From Sulfuriferula thiophila (lineage in GTDB: Bacteria > Pseudomonadota > Gammaproteobacteria > Burkholderiales > Sulfuriferulaceae), in assembly GCF_003864975.1 (NCBI RefSeq), contig NZ_BHGL01000006.1, positions 372,001 to 436,000 of the forward strand: DNA of 64,000 nt, given 5' to 3'. The notes beneath the pieces were generated by a model that did no database searches, had not been told where the DNA came from, and saw only the letters and a list, made by a program, of their open reading frames with translations. Below, piece by piece: positions 33,203 through 41,329 of the stretch. How positions within the stretch are numbered: position 1 is the stretch's first letter; each line of letters starts with the position of its first letter. The position numbers were made by a program, and so were the translations under genes.

Positions 33203-34207
33203 ATGCTGTTACACGGTTACATATTTCAGCTTGAGAGGCAGCATTTTCGGGGGGGTATAGACTTGCAGGTTGCAGCGGCGGCGCTTCAGTTGGATGTGGC
33301 TCGGAATCAGCGTGCAGATGAGGCGGTGCGCCGCATTATGCAGCGACTGCTGGCGACGATGGCCGCCAATGAAGCCGGCGTGCGTGCGGGGACGGATGTC
33401 GAGTGCCTGCATGATTTCCGTATCGCGGTGCGGCGCACCCGGACTTTGCTCAGCCAAACTCGCGGCGTTATTCCGCAACGTGAGCGGCAACGTTTGAGTC
33501 GCAGTTTTAACTGGCTGGGTGATATTACTGGTATGGCTCGCGATGCCGATGTCTACCTGCTCAATTTCGAAGCAGCTAACAATAGCAAGCTGGTGAATGC
33601 GCTCGAACCATTTCATAGCTATTTACAGCAGCAACAGCAGTTGACCCATCAGCAACTGAGTAAGGCTCTGCAATCAGCACGTTATGCGCAGTTGATGACG
33701 GCCTGGAGTGGTTATCTGGCTGTGCCGGTTCCTGTACATAGCCGTCTGCTTCATGCGCATGATGCCGCCTGCGATTTCGCGAATTGGCGCATCTGGCACA
33801 TGCTGCGTCGCGTTATCCGGCAGGGTGGCGTGATTGATGCCGATAGTCCCCCGCAGGCGCTGCATGAATTGCGTAAATCCTGCAAAAAACTGCGATATCT
33901 GATCGAGTTTTTCCAGAGTTTTTACCCTGAAACCAAGGTTGGGAAAGCAATCAAGGTGTTGAAGTCGTTGCAGGACATGCTCGGTGAGTATCAGGATTTG
34001 CAGGTGCAGCAGCGTATGTTGGCGCACTTTCAGCAAACGACAGTGATTACCCCGGTGACGCAGCCTACGCTGACAGCGGTAGACGGCATGATGCGTAAAC
34101 TGGCGAAGCGTCAGTTTAAGGTGCGCAAACAGTTCCAACGGCGTTTTGCCGGCTTTATGGCAACCCGGCACCAGCAGCGATTCAAGCGCTTGTTCAAGCC
34201 CCGATAA
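33203..34207 (+). CDS. CHAD domain protein
   Basis: The product has about 334 residues; the start is uncertain (ATG 33203, or TTG 33158). The CHAD domain fills most of the protein: LHDFRIAVRRTRTLLSQ, DADVYLL, ALHELRKSCKKLRYLIEFFQSFYP and LQDMLGEYQDLQVQQRML. The repeated basic helices bind polyphosphate. Many relatives have an N-terminal CYTH triphosphatase domain that is absent here. The next gene encodes a phosphoribosyltransferase 16 bp away. A role at polyphosphate granules is inference from the domain. Confidence 0.85.
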   Translation: MLLHGYIFQLERQHFRGGIDLQVAAAALQLDVARNQRADEAVRRIMQRLLATMAANEAGVRAGTDVECLHDFRIAVRRTRTLLSQTRGVIPQRERQRLSRSFNWLGDITGMARDADVYLLNFEAANNSKLVNALEPFHSYLQQQQQLTHQQLSKALQSARYAQLMTAWSGYLAVPVPVHSRLLHAHDAACDFANWRIWHMLRRVIRQGGVIDADSPPQALHELRKSCKKLRYLIEFFQSFYPETKVGKAIKVLKSLQDMLGEYQDLQVQQRMLAHFQQTTVITPVTQPTLTAVDGMMRKLAKRQFKVRKQFQRRFAGFMATRHQQRFKRLFKPR

Positions 34208-34223
34208 GCCGGAGGAGTAACCC

Positions 34224-34856
34224 ATGTTCCGTGATCGTACTGATGCAGCAAGACAACTGGCTGACAGCCTGATGCAGTACAAGGGCAAACATCCGCTGGT
34301 GCTGGCTATTCCACGCGGCGCAGTGCCGATGGCTAAGCTGATTGCCGAGCAGTTGGAAGGTGATTTCGATGTGGTGCTGGTGCGCAAGCTGCGTGCGCCA
34401 TTCAATCCGGAATTTGCGATTGGCTCGGTGGATGAAAGCGGCTGGACCTATATTGCGGATTACGCCGCATCGGTGGGCGGCACAGCGGAATACATTGAGT
34501 CGGAAAAACAGACGCAGATGGAAACTATACGCAGACGCCGTGCGCAGTATACACCGATACGGTCACCTATCGATCCCCGCGGGCGTATCGTCATTGTGGT
34601 CGATGATGGGCTGGCAACTGGCTCCACTATGATTTCAGCATTGCATGGCCTGCGTGCCCAGCATCCGGCGCAACTGGTTTGCGCAGTGCCGGTGTCGCCA
34701 GCAGATACACTCGGAAAAATTCGGCGCTATGCCGATGAAGTTGTGTGTCTGGATGTGCCGGAGTATTTTCAGGCGGTCGGGCAGTTCTATGAGGATTTCC
34801 CGCAGGTGGAGGATGAGGAAGTGATTGCGGTCCTGCAGGATAGTGCCGAAGTTTAG
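34224..34856 (+). CDS. Phosphoribosyltransferase family protein
   Basis: This 210-residue type I PRTase-fold protein has LVLAIPRGAVPMAKLIAEQL near the N terminus and the PRPP loop RIVIVVDDGLATGSTM. It belongs to the broad, mostly uncharacterised group annotated as phosphoribosyltransferases that often accompany dienelactone hydrolase-like genes; a wrecked hydrolase gene lies 147 bp downstream. CGGAGGAG precedes the ATG. Substrate unknown. Confidence 0.85.
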   Translation: MFRDRTDAARQLADSLMQYKGKHPLVLAIPRGAVPMAKLIAEQLEGDFDVVLVRKLRAPFNPEFAIGSVDESGWTYIADYAASVGGTAEYIESEKQTQMETIRRRRAQYTPIRSPIDPRGRIVIVVDDGLATGSTMISALHGLRAQHPAQLVCAVPVSPADTLGKIRRYADEVVCLDVPEYFQAVGQFYEDFPQVEDEEVIAVLQDSAEV

Positions 34857-35002
34857 TCCGTTTTGATGCCCACGCCAGAATTTGCGCTTCGCCAATATGC
34901 TAGGTTTTGGCAAGATTGCGTGGGGAAAAAATGCTATCTGGGCGTGCCTGCATGTGATGTCATATCCGTTTTTATGGCGATAGCGAAATATCGCAAAGCT
35001 GT

Positions 35003-35352
35003 TCAGTCAGTTTTTAAATAGTGCTTGAACCAAGCCGCTGCCTGCGCGGCGACTTGCTCCAGCGAGTGGCATCCAGCAGTCGCCGGGTGAGCAGCGGAAT
35101 GTTGAAGCGGGTTTCATAGCTCATGTCCTCCTGCGGCGTCAGCAAATCCATCAGCAGGGTGCCAATACCGGCGTCGCGCAATACCCCGGCGACATAGTTG
35201 TTGCGTGGGCTATGCCGACTGCTGCCGCTGCCATGGCCATGGCCATGGCCAAACAGCACGATACCCTGAGCGTTCTCCGGCAATTCCAGCATGCCTTCGA
35301 TATGGACATGATCGCTGGTGATGCTGACCAGTTGCGTCAGTGCGGTAGTCAT
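35003..35352 (-). pseudogene. Dienelactone hydrolase-like alpha/beta hydrolase, internal deletion
   Basis: Reading from 35352 leftward, about 97 codons give a normal hydrolase N terminus (IEGMLELPENAQGIVLFGHG, NNYVAGVLRDAGIGTLLMDLLT, FNIPLLTRRLLDAT). At about 35058 the frame changes: the next frame reads EQVAAQAAAWFKHYLKTD and stops at 35003, which looks like the C-terminal helix of the same family. The middle, holding the nucleophile elbow and catalytic triad, is missing. The original frame runs on to 35014. Confidence 0.75.
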
Positions 35353-35387
35353 CTTCAGCCTCCATGCAGGTTTTGAGTTAAAAACAG

Positions 35388-35478
35388 TTGTCCACGAAAG
35401 GCACGAAAAACACGAAAATTTCTAGATAAATTCGGGGGTTATGCTTTGTTTCGTGCTTTTTGTGTTTTTAGTGGACAA
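35388..35478. repeat. Imperfect inverted repeat built from CACGAAA units
   Basis: The left arm (35388-35418) holds three 9-bp-spaced CACGAAA units after TTGTC; the right arm (35449-35478) is its imperfect reverse complement, ending GTGGACAA. The 30-bp loop is AT-rich. Similar CCACGAAAGrCACGAAAA sequences occur, from memory, as dispersed intergenic repeats in many proteobacteria. It lies between the hydrolase remnant and the convergent end of the AmrS gene. Confidence 0.7.
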
Positions 35479-35493
35479 GAGCCTTTCATAAAA

Positions 35494-36582
35494 TTACGTA
35501 CGCACCCGGTTGATCGCAATCGGGATACGCTGCCGGCCGAAATTGCCGGGTTTGGCGTCAAACCTGCCTGCGATCAGGCTGTTGCAATCGGGGCAGTGGC
35601 CATCTGCGGTCAGTTGGTATTCGTCGATGTGATACCAGTCACGCACGATGAGCGGCGTATGGCAGTCTGGGCAAAAAGTGGTGTCGCCCTCAATGTGATG
35701 CACATTGCCGGTGTAGACGTAATGCAGCCCAGCCCGCAAGGCGATATTGCGCGCCCGTATCAAGGTAGTGGTCGGTGTCTGTGGAATATCCGGCATTTTG
35801 TAATCGGGATGAAACGCGGAAAAATGCAGCGGTACATCCGGGCCAAGTTGCAGCATGATCCACTGGCACATCGCAGTAATTTCTTCGTCGGAATCGTTTT
35901 TGCCAGGGATGAGCAGGGTGGTGATCTCGAACCAGACATTGGTCTCGTGTTTAAGGTAAACCAGCGTATCCAGCACCGGTTGCAGTTGCGAGCCGGTGAG
36001 TTTGAAATAGAAATCCTCGGTAAATGCCTTGAGGTCGACATTGGCTGCATCGATCTTGCTGTAGAAATCACGCCGCGCGGCATCGTGCATATAGCCGGCT
36101 GTTACCGCGACAGTCTTGATGCCGCGGGCGTGGCAGGCATCGGCGGTGTCCATGGCGTATTCGGCGAAAATCACCGGATCGTTGTAGGTGAATGCCACGC
36201 TCTTGCAGCCGTTCTGTTCAGCGGCGATAGCGATGATTTCGGGCGCAGCCTGATTCATTAGCTTGTCCATGTCCTTGGATTTGCTGATGTCCCAGTTCTG
36301 GCAGAATTTGCACGCGAGATTGCAGCCGGCAGTACCAAATGACAGCACACTGCTGCCGGGATAGAAATGATTGAGCGGCTTTTTCTCAATTGGATCGATG
36401 CAGAAGCCGGATGAGCGCCCATAGGTGGTGAGTACGATCTGGTCGCCTTCACGCATACGCACAAAACAGGCGCCGCGCTGACCTTCATTCAGTTTGCAGT
36501 CACGCGGGCACAGGTCGCACTGAATACGTCCATCGTCGATGGCGTGCCAGTATTTACCGGGGTGATGAGCCGTTGCAATCAT
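35494..36582 (-). CDS. amrS: AmmeMemoRadiSam system radical SAM enzyme
   Basis: Start ATG 36582 (MIATAHHPGKYW) with GGAGA upstream gives 362 residues. N-terminal cysteines CDLCPRDC are followed by the radical SAM motif CNLACKFC near residue 80. A C-terminal zinc-type cluster has FCPDCHTP and CPDCNSL. It forms the three-gene AmmeMemoRadiSam set with the next two genes, and the start overlaps the AMMECR1 stop. The biochemical function of the set is unsettled; protein or tRNA modification has been suggested. Confidence 0.92.
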   Translation of the reverse strand: MIATAHHPGKYWHAIDDGRIQCDLCPRDCKLNEGQRGACFVRMREGDQIVLTTYGRSSGFCIDPIEKKPLNHFYPGSSVLSFGTAGCNLACKFCQNWDISKSKDMDKLMNQAAPEIIAIAAEQNGCKSVAFTYNDPVIFAEYAMDTADACHARGIKTVAVTAGYMHDAARRDFYSKIDAANVDLKAFTEDFYFKLTGSQLQPVLDTLVYLKHETNVWFEITTLLIPGKNDSDEEITAMCQWIMLQLGPDVPLHFSAFHPDYKMPDIPQTPTTTLIRARNIALRAGLHYVYTGNVHHIEGDTTFCPDCHTPLIVRDWYHIDEYQLTADGHCPDCNSLIAGRFDAKPGNFGRQRIPIAINRVRT

Positions 36583-37145
36583 TTGCTTGCTATCTCCAGG
36601 TCGCTTTCTTTCCATTTGCTCACGGTGTAGCGATACAGTCTGACATCGGTATCCCAGAAGCGCGGATCGAGTCCGGCTTTGCGCTTCAGGTGCGCCATGA
36701 ATTCGACGGGGTCGGGTAATTGTTCCCATACCTGCGGTAAAAACGTGCTGCGGTAGCGGCCGTATTCAAACAGTATGCCGTCAACTTCCGGTCGTAATTG
36801 CGCCAGCGCATCGTCTTCGCTGACAAAGACCATGTCCTGCATGGTCGATAACAGTGATACTTCTACTTCAGTATAGTCGAGCTCAGCTTTTGTCAAAGGA
36901 GCAAATCGCGGATCGTGAAATGCGGCCGCCTGAGCGTTGGCTTTAACATCATGCAGCAGTGAACGATGTGCCTCCAGTGTGCCGATGCAGCCACGCAACT
37001 GCGCGTGCTGGGTGAGCGTGACGAAGCAGGCTCTGTGTTCCTGCAACCAGCTCTCATCCTCTTTGGCTGGATGGGTGTCTCCGAATTGGTGCGCGATGGC
37101 TGCGCGAGCAATCGGCAATAAAATCTGACCATCGTTAGTTGGCAT
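36579..37145 (-). CDS. amrA: AmmeMemoRadiSam system protein A (AMMECR1 domain)
   Basis: From ATG 37145 (MPTNDGQILLPIA) the product has 188 residues. It contains the family motif LRGCIGTLEAHRSL, then HDPRFAPLTKAELDY and VDGILFEYGRYRSTFLPQVWEQLPDP. The conserved Cys in RGCIG is intact. It overlaps the MEMO gene by 11 bp and amrS by 4 bp. Longer in-frame starts would run into the MEMO gene. Confidence 0.92.
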   Translation of the reverse strand: MPTNDGQILLPIARAAIAHQFGDTHPAKEDESWLQEHRACFVTLTQHAQLRGCIGTLEAHRSLLHDVKANAQAAAFHDPRFAPLTKAELDYTEVEVSLLSTMQDMVFVSEDDALAQLRPEVDGILFEYGRYRSTFLPQVWEQLPDPVEFMAHLKRKAGLDPRFWDTDVRLYRYTVSKWKESDLEIASK

Positions 37146-37944
37146 GGTCTGATGCCTCCATAAAGGCAAAGGATGCATAGCCAACTACGCGGTTTTTGTC
37201 GCCGGCAGTGTCGCCCGAGTTGCACAAGTCCAGCAATAAGGGTTGCAGATGATGGCGACTGGCGGCCAGCAACAGGCCATTGATGGGCGTGCCGCCACAG
37301 GCTTGTTCATGAGTCAGCGGTCCGTGCAGTTCCAGTATGCGTTGCGCGGTCTGCTGATCGACGGCGCATGCGGTCGCATAGGGCAGGAAATGCGACAGGT
37401 CAGAGCTGATCACGATTAAGGTCTCCGGGCCGCCCCATAGCGCATCCAGCACTTCGGCAATTTCCTCAGGGGTAGCGTCACCAACCGCCAGGGGAATCAG
37501 GCTAAAATCACCTAATACTGACTGCAGGAAGGGTAACTGTACTTCCAGCGAATGCTCCCCGGCGTGGGCTGCAGTGCTGGTGACGACTTGCGGCATGGTG
37601 CTCAGTAAGGTCACCGCGCTCTGGTCAACAGGAATATTGCCCAACGGTGTGGCAAATGCTTCAGCGCCGGGCAGCGCCAGACCGCGTACCGGTACGCGGT
37701 GTACCGGGCCCAGCAACACGACGCGTGTGATCTGGCCACGTCCTGCGCTTAAGCGCGCATAGGCTGCAGCGGCGGTGGCGCCGGAATAGATATAGCCGGC
37801 ATGCGGCACAATAATGGCCTTGGGCAGTTTGCCGAGGGGGGCTGTTTTGGCCGCTGCCAGTAAGGTGGTGACGTCATGTTTCAATGTGCTTGCGGTGCCC
37901 GGATAGAATGTACCGGCGACGGCGGGTTGGCGAATCTGATGCAT
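37135..37944 (-). CDS. amrB: AmmeMemoRadiSam system protein B (MEMO family)
   Basis: This 269-residue MEMO-fold protein begins IRQPAVAGTFYPGTA and has PHAGYIYSGATAAAAYA, LLGPVHR, AHAGEHSLEVQLPFLQ and ISSDLSHFLPY, which carry the metal-ligand His residues of the family. MEMO proteins resemble extradiol dioxygenases, and human MEMO1 binds iron or copper. It is the first gene of the trio. Confidence 0.93.
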   Translation of the reverse strand: MHQIRQPAVAGTFYPGTASTLKHDVTTLLAAAKTAPLGKLPKAIIVPHAGYIYSGATAAAAYARLSAGRGQITRVVLLGPVHRVPVRGLALPGAEAFATPLGNIPVDQSAVTLLSTMPQVVTSTAAHAGEHSLEVQLPFLQSVLGDFSLIPLAVGDATPEEIAEVLDALWGGPETLIVISSDLSHFLPYATACAVDQQTAQRILELHGPLTHEQACGGTPINGLLLAASRHHLQPLLLDLCNSGDTAGDKNRVVGYASFAFMEASDHAN

Positions 37945-38018
37945 AGTAATGATCTCCAGTAAGGAAGAATTATGCTATTTAAATTAGGGTGTTACGCTGA
38001 AATTCAAGAGGTTGTGGT

Positions 38019-38585
38019 GTGATAAATATGCTGCCTGTGGCAGAGGGTAAAGCCAGGCCTCAAACAGTGCGGCTGTTCTTTGCGCTATGGCCGGATGCGG
38101 TCATGCGTTCGGCCCTCGATCAGTTGGGTAAACAAATGCACGAGCAGTGCGGCGGGCGGCGTACCCGTGCCGAGGCTATCCATATCACCCTGGCGTTTCT
38201 GGGAGAGGTGGCCGTGACGCGCATTGCCGAGTTGCAAGCATTGGCAGCACAGTTGCAGGGTGATGCGTTTGATTTTGAGCTGTCGCATTCGGGTTGGTGG
38301 CGGCAAAATCACATTGCCTGGGTCGCTCCGCAAACGGTTCCGCAGGCATTGATCACTCTGGTCAGTGAATTGCAGCGCCAGTTAAAAGTCGCCGGATTCG
38401 AGGTGGATATGCGGGCGTATGTGCCGCATGTGACTTTGTTGCGGAAAGCGTATTGTCCGCGCCCATTGCCGGAGATGGCAGCAATTACCTGGAAAGTGCG
38501 GGATTTTGTACTGGTGCAGTCTGTCATGACTGAGCAAGGATCGGCCTATGAAATCATAGGCCGATGGTCGCTAGCTTATAAATAA
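38019..38585 (+). CDS. thpR: RNA 2',3'-cyclic phosphodiesterase (2H family)
   Basis: The product has 188 residues from GTG 38019 (AGAGG 8 bp upstream) or 185 from ATG 38028. Both catalytic HxT motifs of the 2H phosphoesterase fold are present: IHITLAFLGE and PHVTLLRKA. The enzyme hydrolyses 2',3'-cyclic phosphate ends of RNA. The last 10 bp overlap the convergent host attachment gene. Confidence 0.9.
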   Translation: MINMLPVAEGKARPQTVRLFFALWPDAVMRSALDQLGKQMHEQCGGRRTRAEAIHITLAFLGEVAVTRIAELQALAAQLQGDAFDFELSHSGWWRQNHIAWVAPQTVPQALITLVSELQRQLKVAGFEVDMRAYVPHVTLLRKAYCPRPLPEMAAITWKVRDFVLVQSVMTEQGSAYEIIGRWSLAYK

Positions 38586-39016
38586 ATGCAATGCGACAGG
38601 CGCCCGGTTAATTCCTGCGGGGCAAATTTGGTGTAGTCTTTTTCTATGGTGTCGGTGATCAGGTTGCGCACATGGGTGCTGAACTGGTTGTTCAATAGCC
38701 CGATGAACGGTGCGGAAGCGACCAGAATCACCCGGTCGAAAATGTTGCTGGTGCGCCCATGTTCCAGAATCTGTGCCAATTCATGTGCGAACTTTCCAGC
38801 TTCAAGGTGTTTGGGCAGAGAGGCGGGAACGAATGAGCCGTGGCCATTACCCTGACTCTTGTTGTGGCCGGGGCGATCCGATACCAGTTCCGCGCTTTTC
38901 TCTCGACTTTCCGGATGATTGAATTCCTTGATGAGTTCCAGACCTTTTTTGATACCGTGATTTGCATATAAACGAGCAAAACTGGCGTTGGCGATTAAAA
39001 TCCAGGTTGTGGTCAT
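38576..39016 (-). CDS. Host attachment protein family
   Basis: ATG 39016 (MTTTWILIANASFARLYANH) gives 146 residues; in-frame starts further upstream are not supported. The protein matches the Host_attach family: ELIKEFNHPESREKSAELVSDRPG, LEAGKFAHELAQILEHGR and VILVASAPFIGLLNNQF. The family was named for plant interaction in rhizobia but is widespread, and its real role is unknown. The fold recalls release-factor eRF1 domain relatives. A shrunken paralogue lies 384 bp upstream on the same strand. Confidence 0.88.
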   Translation of the reverse strand: MTTTWILIANASFARLYANHGIKKGLELIKEFNHPESREKSAELVSDRPGHNKSQGNGHGSFVPASLPKHLEAGKFAHELAQILEHGRTSNIFDRVILVASAPFIGLLNNQFSTHVRNLITDTIEKDYTKFAPQELTGRLSHCIYL

Positions 39017-39116
39017 TATTTCCATTTCTCCATGGTGGTGAGTGAAAAAACCTACCAGCTGAGTTGCTACAGAAGATCGGTAGCTGCTCTCAAACAAGCC
39101 TGGTAGCCTGCGGAAG

Positions 39117-39138
39117 TACGGTAAGATTGGTTACCGTA
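39117..39138. promoter_or_regulatory. Perfect inverted repeat upstream of the host attachment gene
   Basis: TACGGTAA-GATTGG-TTACCGTA has perfect 8-bp arms, 101 bp upstream of the host attachment protein start. It could be an operator or an RNA stem of the shrunken upstream copy's transcript. The remaining 261 bp up to 39399 show nothing recognisable. Confidence 0.4.
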
Positions 39139-39399
39139 ATGTTAATACTAATCCCGGATACATCATCTGTATAGTTAATATGGGCGCAGTTCACGACGCA
39201 GGGCGCAAGACTAACTATCTGAATATTATGGTAATTCAGAGGGTTGTTATCATGCTTGGTGATGTGCGTACAGTTCAGTTTCTGCTATCCAGCGTATACA
39301 AAAAATAACTCCCAAGATGCCCGGTAGTTCTTTGTTGATCCGGTGCATGTAATCCTTTTTCGTTTGTGCCTGTGTCCAGAATATGACGAGTGCTGAAAG

Positions 39400-39573
39400 C
39401 TACTTATGCAGCTTGCCAATAAAGGGATCAGAGGCAACCAGAACAAGCCGCGCGTAACTGTTGCTGGTTAGGCCCGCTTCCAGCGCGTGAACCAGTTCAA
39501 GACCTTTATGCTGTCCGTGGTTAGCGTACAAATAAGAAGAGCTGGAGTTTGCGACGAGTAGCCATGCTGTCAT
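39400..39573 (-). pseudogene. 57-codon internally deleted copy of the host attachment gene
   Basis: The frame from ATG 39573 to TAG 39400 encodes MTAWLLVANSSSSYLYANHG, then KGLELVHALEAGLTSNSYAR and LVLVASDPFIGKLHK. The first part matches the N terminus of the neighbouring host attachment protein and the second its C-terminal LVASAPFIG region. About 60 middle residues have gone in frame and the last 30 residues are missing. An intact start and clean stop mean a mini-protein could still be made, but a decayed duplicate is more likely. Confidence 0.75.
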
Positions 39574-39822
39574 GTTCAATTAGCTCACTGCAATATACCA
39601 ATTTTAAGACTAGCAAGTATTTTCGGTATTTCAAGGTAAGTTGATTTGTAGTGTTACTTGGATGCTCAATATGAGGCGAGGGAGTAAGGGCGCATTAATT
39701 AAGCTATTTGTCATTGCATCATTGAAAAATTAATGAACGCTGGACAGCGTAATTTGCTTGAGATATCTAGCTATCGTAGTATTAACTTCATTTGATAATG
39801 GCGTTTCTATTTAGTGGGAATC

Positions 39823-40302
39823 ATGCGCAAATTTATTATCCATTCAGCCAGCCCGAGTGATGCAGCAGTTGTTAGCAGCATGGTGCAGCAATTGCTGGAA
39901 GAAATCATGCGTGTAACCGGTAGCGCGCATTTTCATGTTGATCTACCGGCCACTGTGCAACGTTGTGAACGTTTCCTGACTCAAGGCATGTATGCCGTAT
40001 TTATTGCGCTGGAAACCGACACAAATACACCCGTTGGATTCATTAGTCTTACCGAGACGTGCAGCCTGTATGCCGAGGGTGTCTTTGGTATCATGCCCGA
40101 GCTCTATGTGCAGCCAGCGTTTCGTAGCAGTGGTGTCGGTGAGTTGTTACTGGATGCGGCCAAAGCCTATGGGCGGAGCAAGGGCTGGCAGCGTCTGGAG
40201 GTGACTACGCCGCCATTGCCCGAATTTGATCGTACTTTGGCTTTCTATCAGCGCAATGATTTTGAAGTAGCCGGCGGTCGAAAAATGAAAGTGTTGCTCT
40301 AG
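39823..40302 (+). CDS. GNAT family N-acetyltransferase
   Basis: This 159-residue protein (start ATG 39823; a GTG at 39814 is possible) has the GNAT fold with PVGFISLTETCSLYAEGVFGIMPELYVQPAFRSSGVGELLLDAAKAYGRSKGWQRLEV split over its central strands and acetyl-CoA loop (RSSGVGELLL). The substrate is unknown. It is transcribed alone, 59 bp before a small membrane protein gene. Confidence 0.85.
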   Translation: MRKFIIHSASPSDAAVVSSMVQQLLEEIMRVTGSAHFHVDLPATVQRCERFLTQGMYAVFIALETDTNTPVGFISLTETCSLYAEGVFGIMPELYVQPAFRSSGVGELLLDAAKAYGRSKGWQRLEVTTPPLPEFDRTLAFYQRNDFEVAGGRKMKVLL

Positions 40303-40361
40303 GCCAGCGTGGATTTCACGTACAATCAATATTCGCCAGTTTATTTACAGATGAGGTTGCA

Positions 40362-40706
40362 ATGGACAATGTGACATTGACGGATAACGAAAAATCCGCC
40401 AAAAGCCTGACCACGATTATTTATGCCCTGTACGCTGCAGCATTTTTGTTTGGTATATCTGCCATTGCAGCGATCATGATGAATTACATCAAACGGGATG
40501 ATGTGGTCGGGACTTTTCTGGAAAGCCATTTCCGCTGGCAAATACGTACCTTCTGGTTCGGTTTGCTGTGGGGCATCATCGGCGGTATTACTACGCTGAT
40601 TCTGGTCGGCTGGCTGATCTTGTTCGTCAATACCTTGTGGATTATTTACCGCATCGTAAAAGGCTGGCTGAATCTGAATGACAACAAACCCATGAATATA
40701 GCTTAG
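40362..40706 (+). CDS. DUF4870-family membrane protein
   Basis: This 114-residue protein has three hydrophobic segments (about 20-43, 64-85 and 84-102). The pattern LESHFRWQIRTFWFGLLWG and LWIIYRIVKGWLNLNDNKPM is typical of the DUF4870/TMEM-like family. Function unknown. The next gene starts 11 bp downstream, suggesting a two-gene operon. Confidence 0.8.
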   Translation: MDNVTLTDNEKSAKSLTTIIYALYAAAFLFGISAIAAIMMNYIKRDDVVGTFLESHFRWQIRTFWFGLLWGIIGGITTLILVGWLILFVNTLWIIYRIVKGWLNLNDNKPMNIA

Positions 40707-40717
40707 CGAGGCAGAGT

Positions 40718-41269
40718 ATGGGACAGAAATATACGGAAATTTCTGAAAATCTGGCGAAATTCATCGCCGAGCAGAAGATATTCTTTGTTGGCACCGCGAC
40801 GGCTGACAGCAGTGTCAACGTCTCGCCCAAGGGCATGGATTCCTTGCGTGTTATCGATAAAAATCGCGTCGTCTGGCTCAACGTCACCGGCAGCGGCAAT
40901 GAAACTGCCGCGCACGTGCAGCATAATCCACGCATGACCCTGATGTTCTGTGATTTTGTCGGTGCACCGATGATTTTGCGCCTGTATGGTAAAGCCAGAG
41001 CTATCCATCACAAAGATCCCGAATGGGATGCGCTGTTCGCGTTGTTCGATCCGCTACCCGGCGCTCGGCAGATTTTCGACCTGACGGTAGAGTTGGTGCA
41101 GACCTCATGCGGCATGGCGGTGCCTTATTACAACTATGTCGGTGAGCGTGAGCAGTTAAAAAACTGGGCGCTTAAAAAAGGCAGGTCAGGACTGATGCAA
41201 TATTGGAAAGACAAGAACCAGACCAGCCTGGATGGGATTCCAAGCGGAATCGTAGAAAAAAATAGTTAA
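40718..41269 (+). CDS. Pyridoxamine 5'-phosphate oxidase-family protein
   Basis: This 183-residue protein has a split-barrel flavin/F420-binding fold: EQKIFFVGTATADSSVNVSPKGMDSLRV, NPRMTLMFCDFVGAPMILRLYGKARAI and a C-terminal LKKGRSGLMQYWKDKNQTSLDG. Members bind FMN or heme; the specific reaction is not predictable. It directly follows the DUF4870 gene. Confidence 0.85.
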   Translation: MGQKYTEISENLAKFIAEQKIFFVGTATADSSVNVSPKGMDSLRVIDKNRVVWLNVTGSGNETAAHVQHNPRMTLMFCDFVGAPMILRLYGKARAIHHKDPEWDALFALFDPLPGARQIFDLTVELVQTSCGMAVPYYNYVGEREQLKNWALKKGRSGLMQYWKDKNQTSLDGIPSGIVEKNS

Positions 41270-41329
41270 GCTGGCTGGCTTCTGTTCGCTGTCCATTTCA
41301 TTACCAATCAAAAAATAGCCCGTACTGAT

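Noticed and set aside
35446-36261. 271-codon open frame antisense to the AmrS gene
   Set aside because: The opposite strand carries the radical SAM motif and overlaps properly with its operon; this frame has no recognisable domain.
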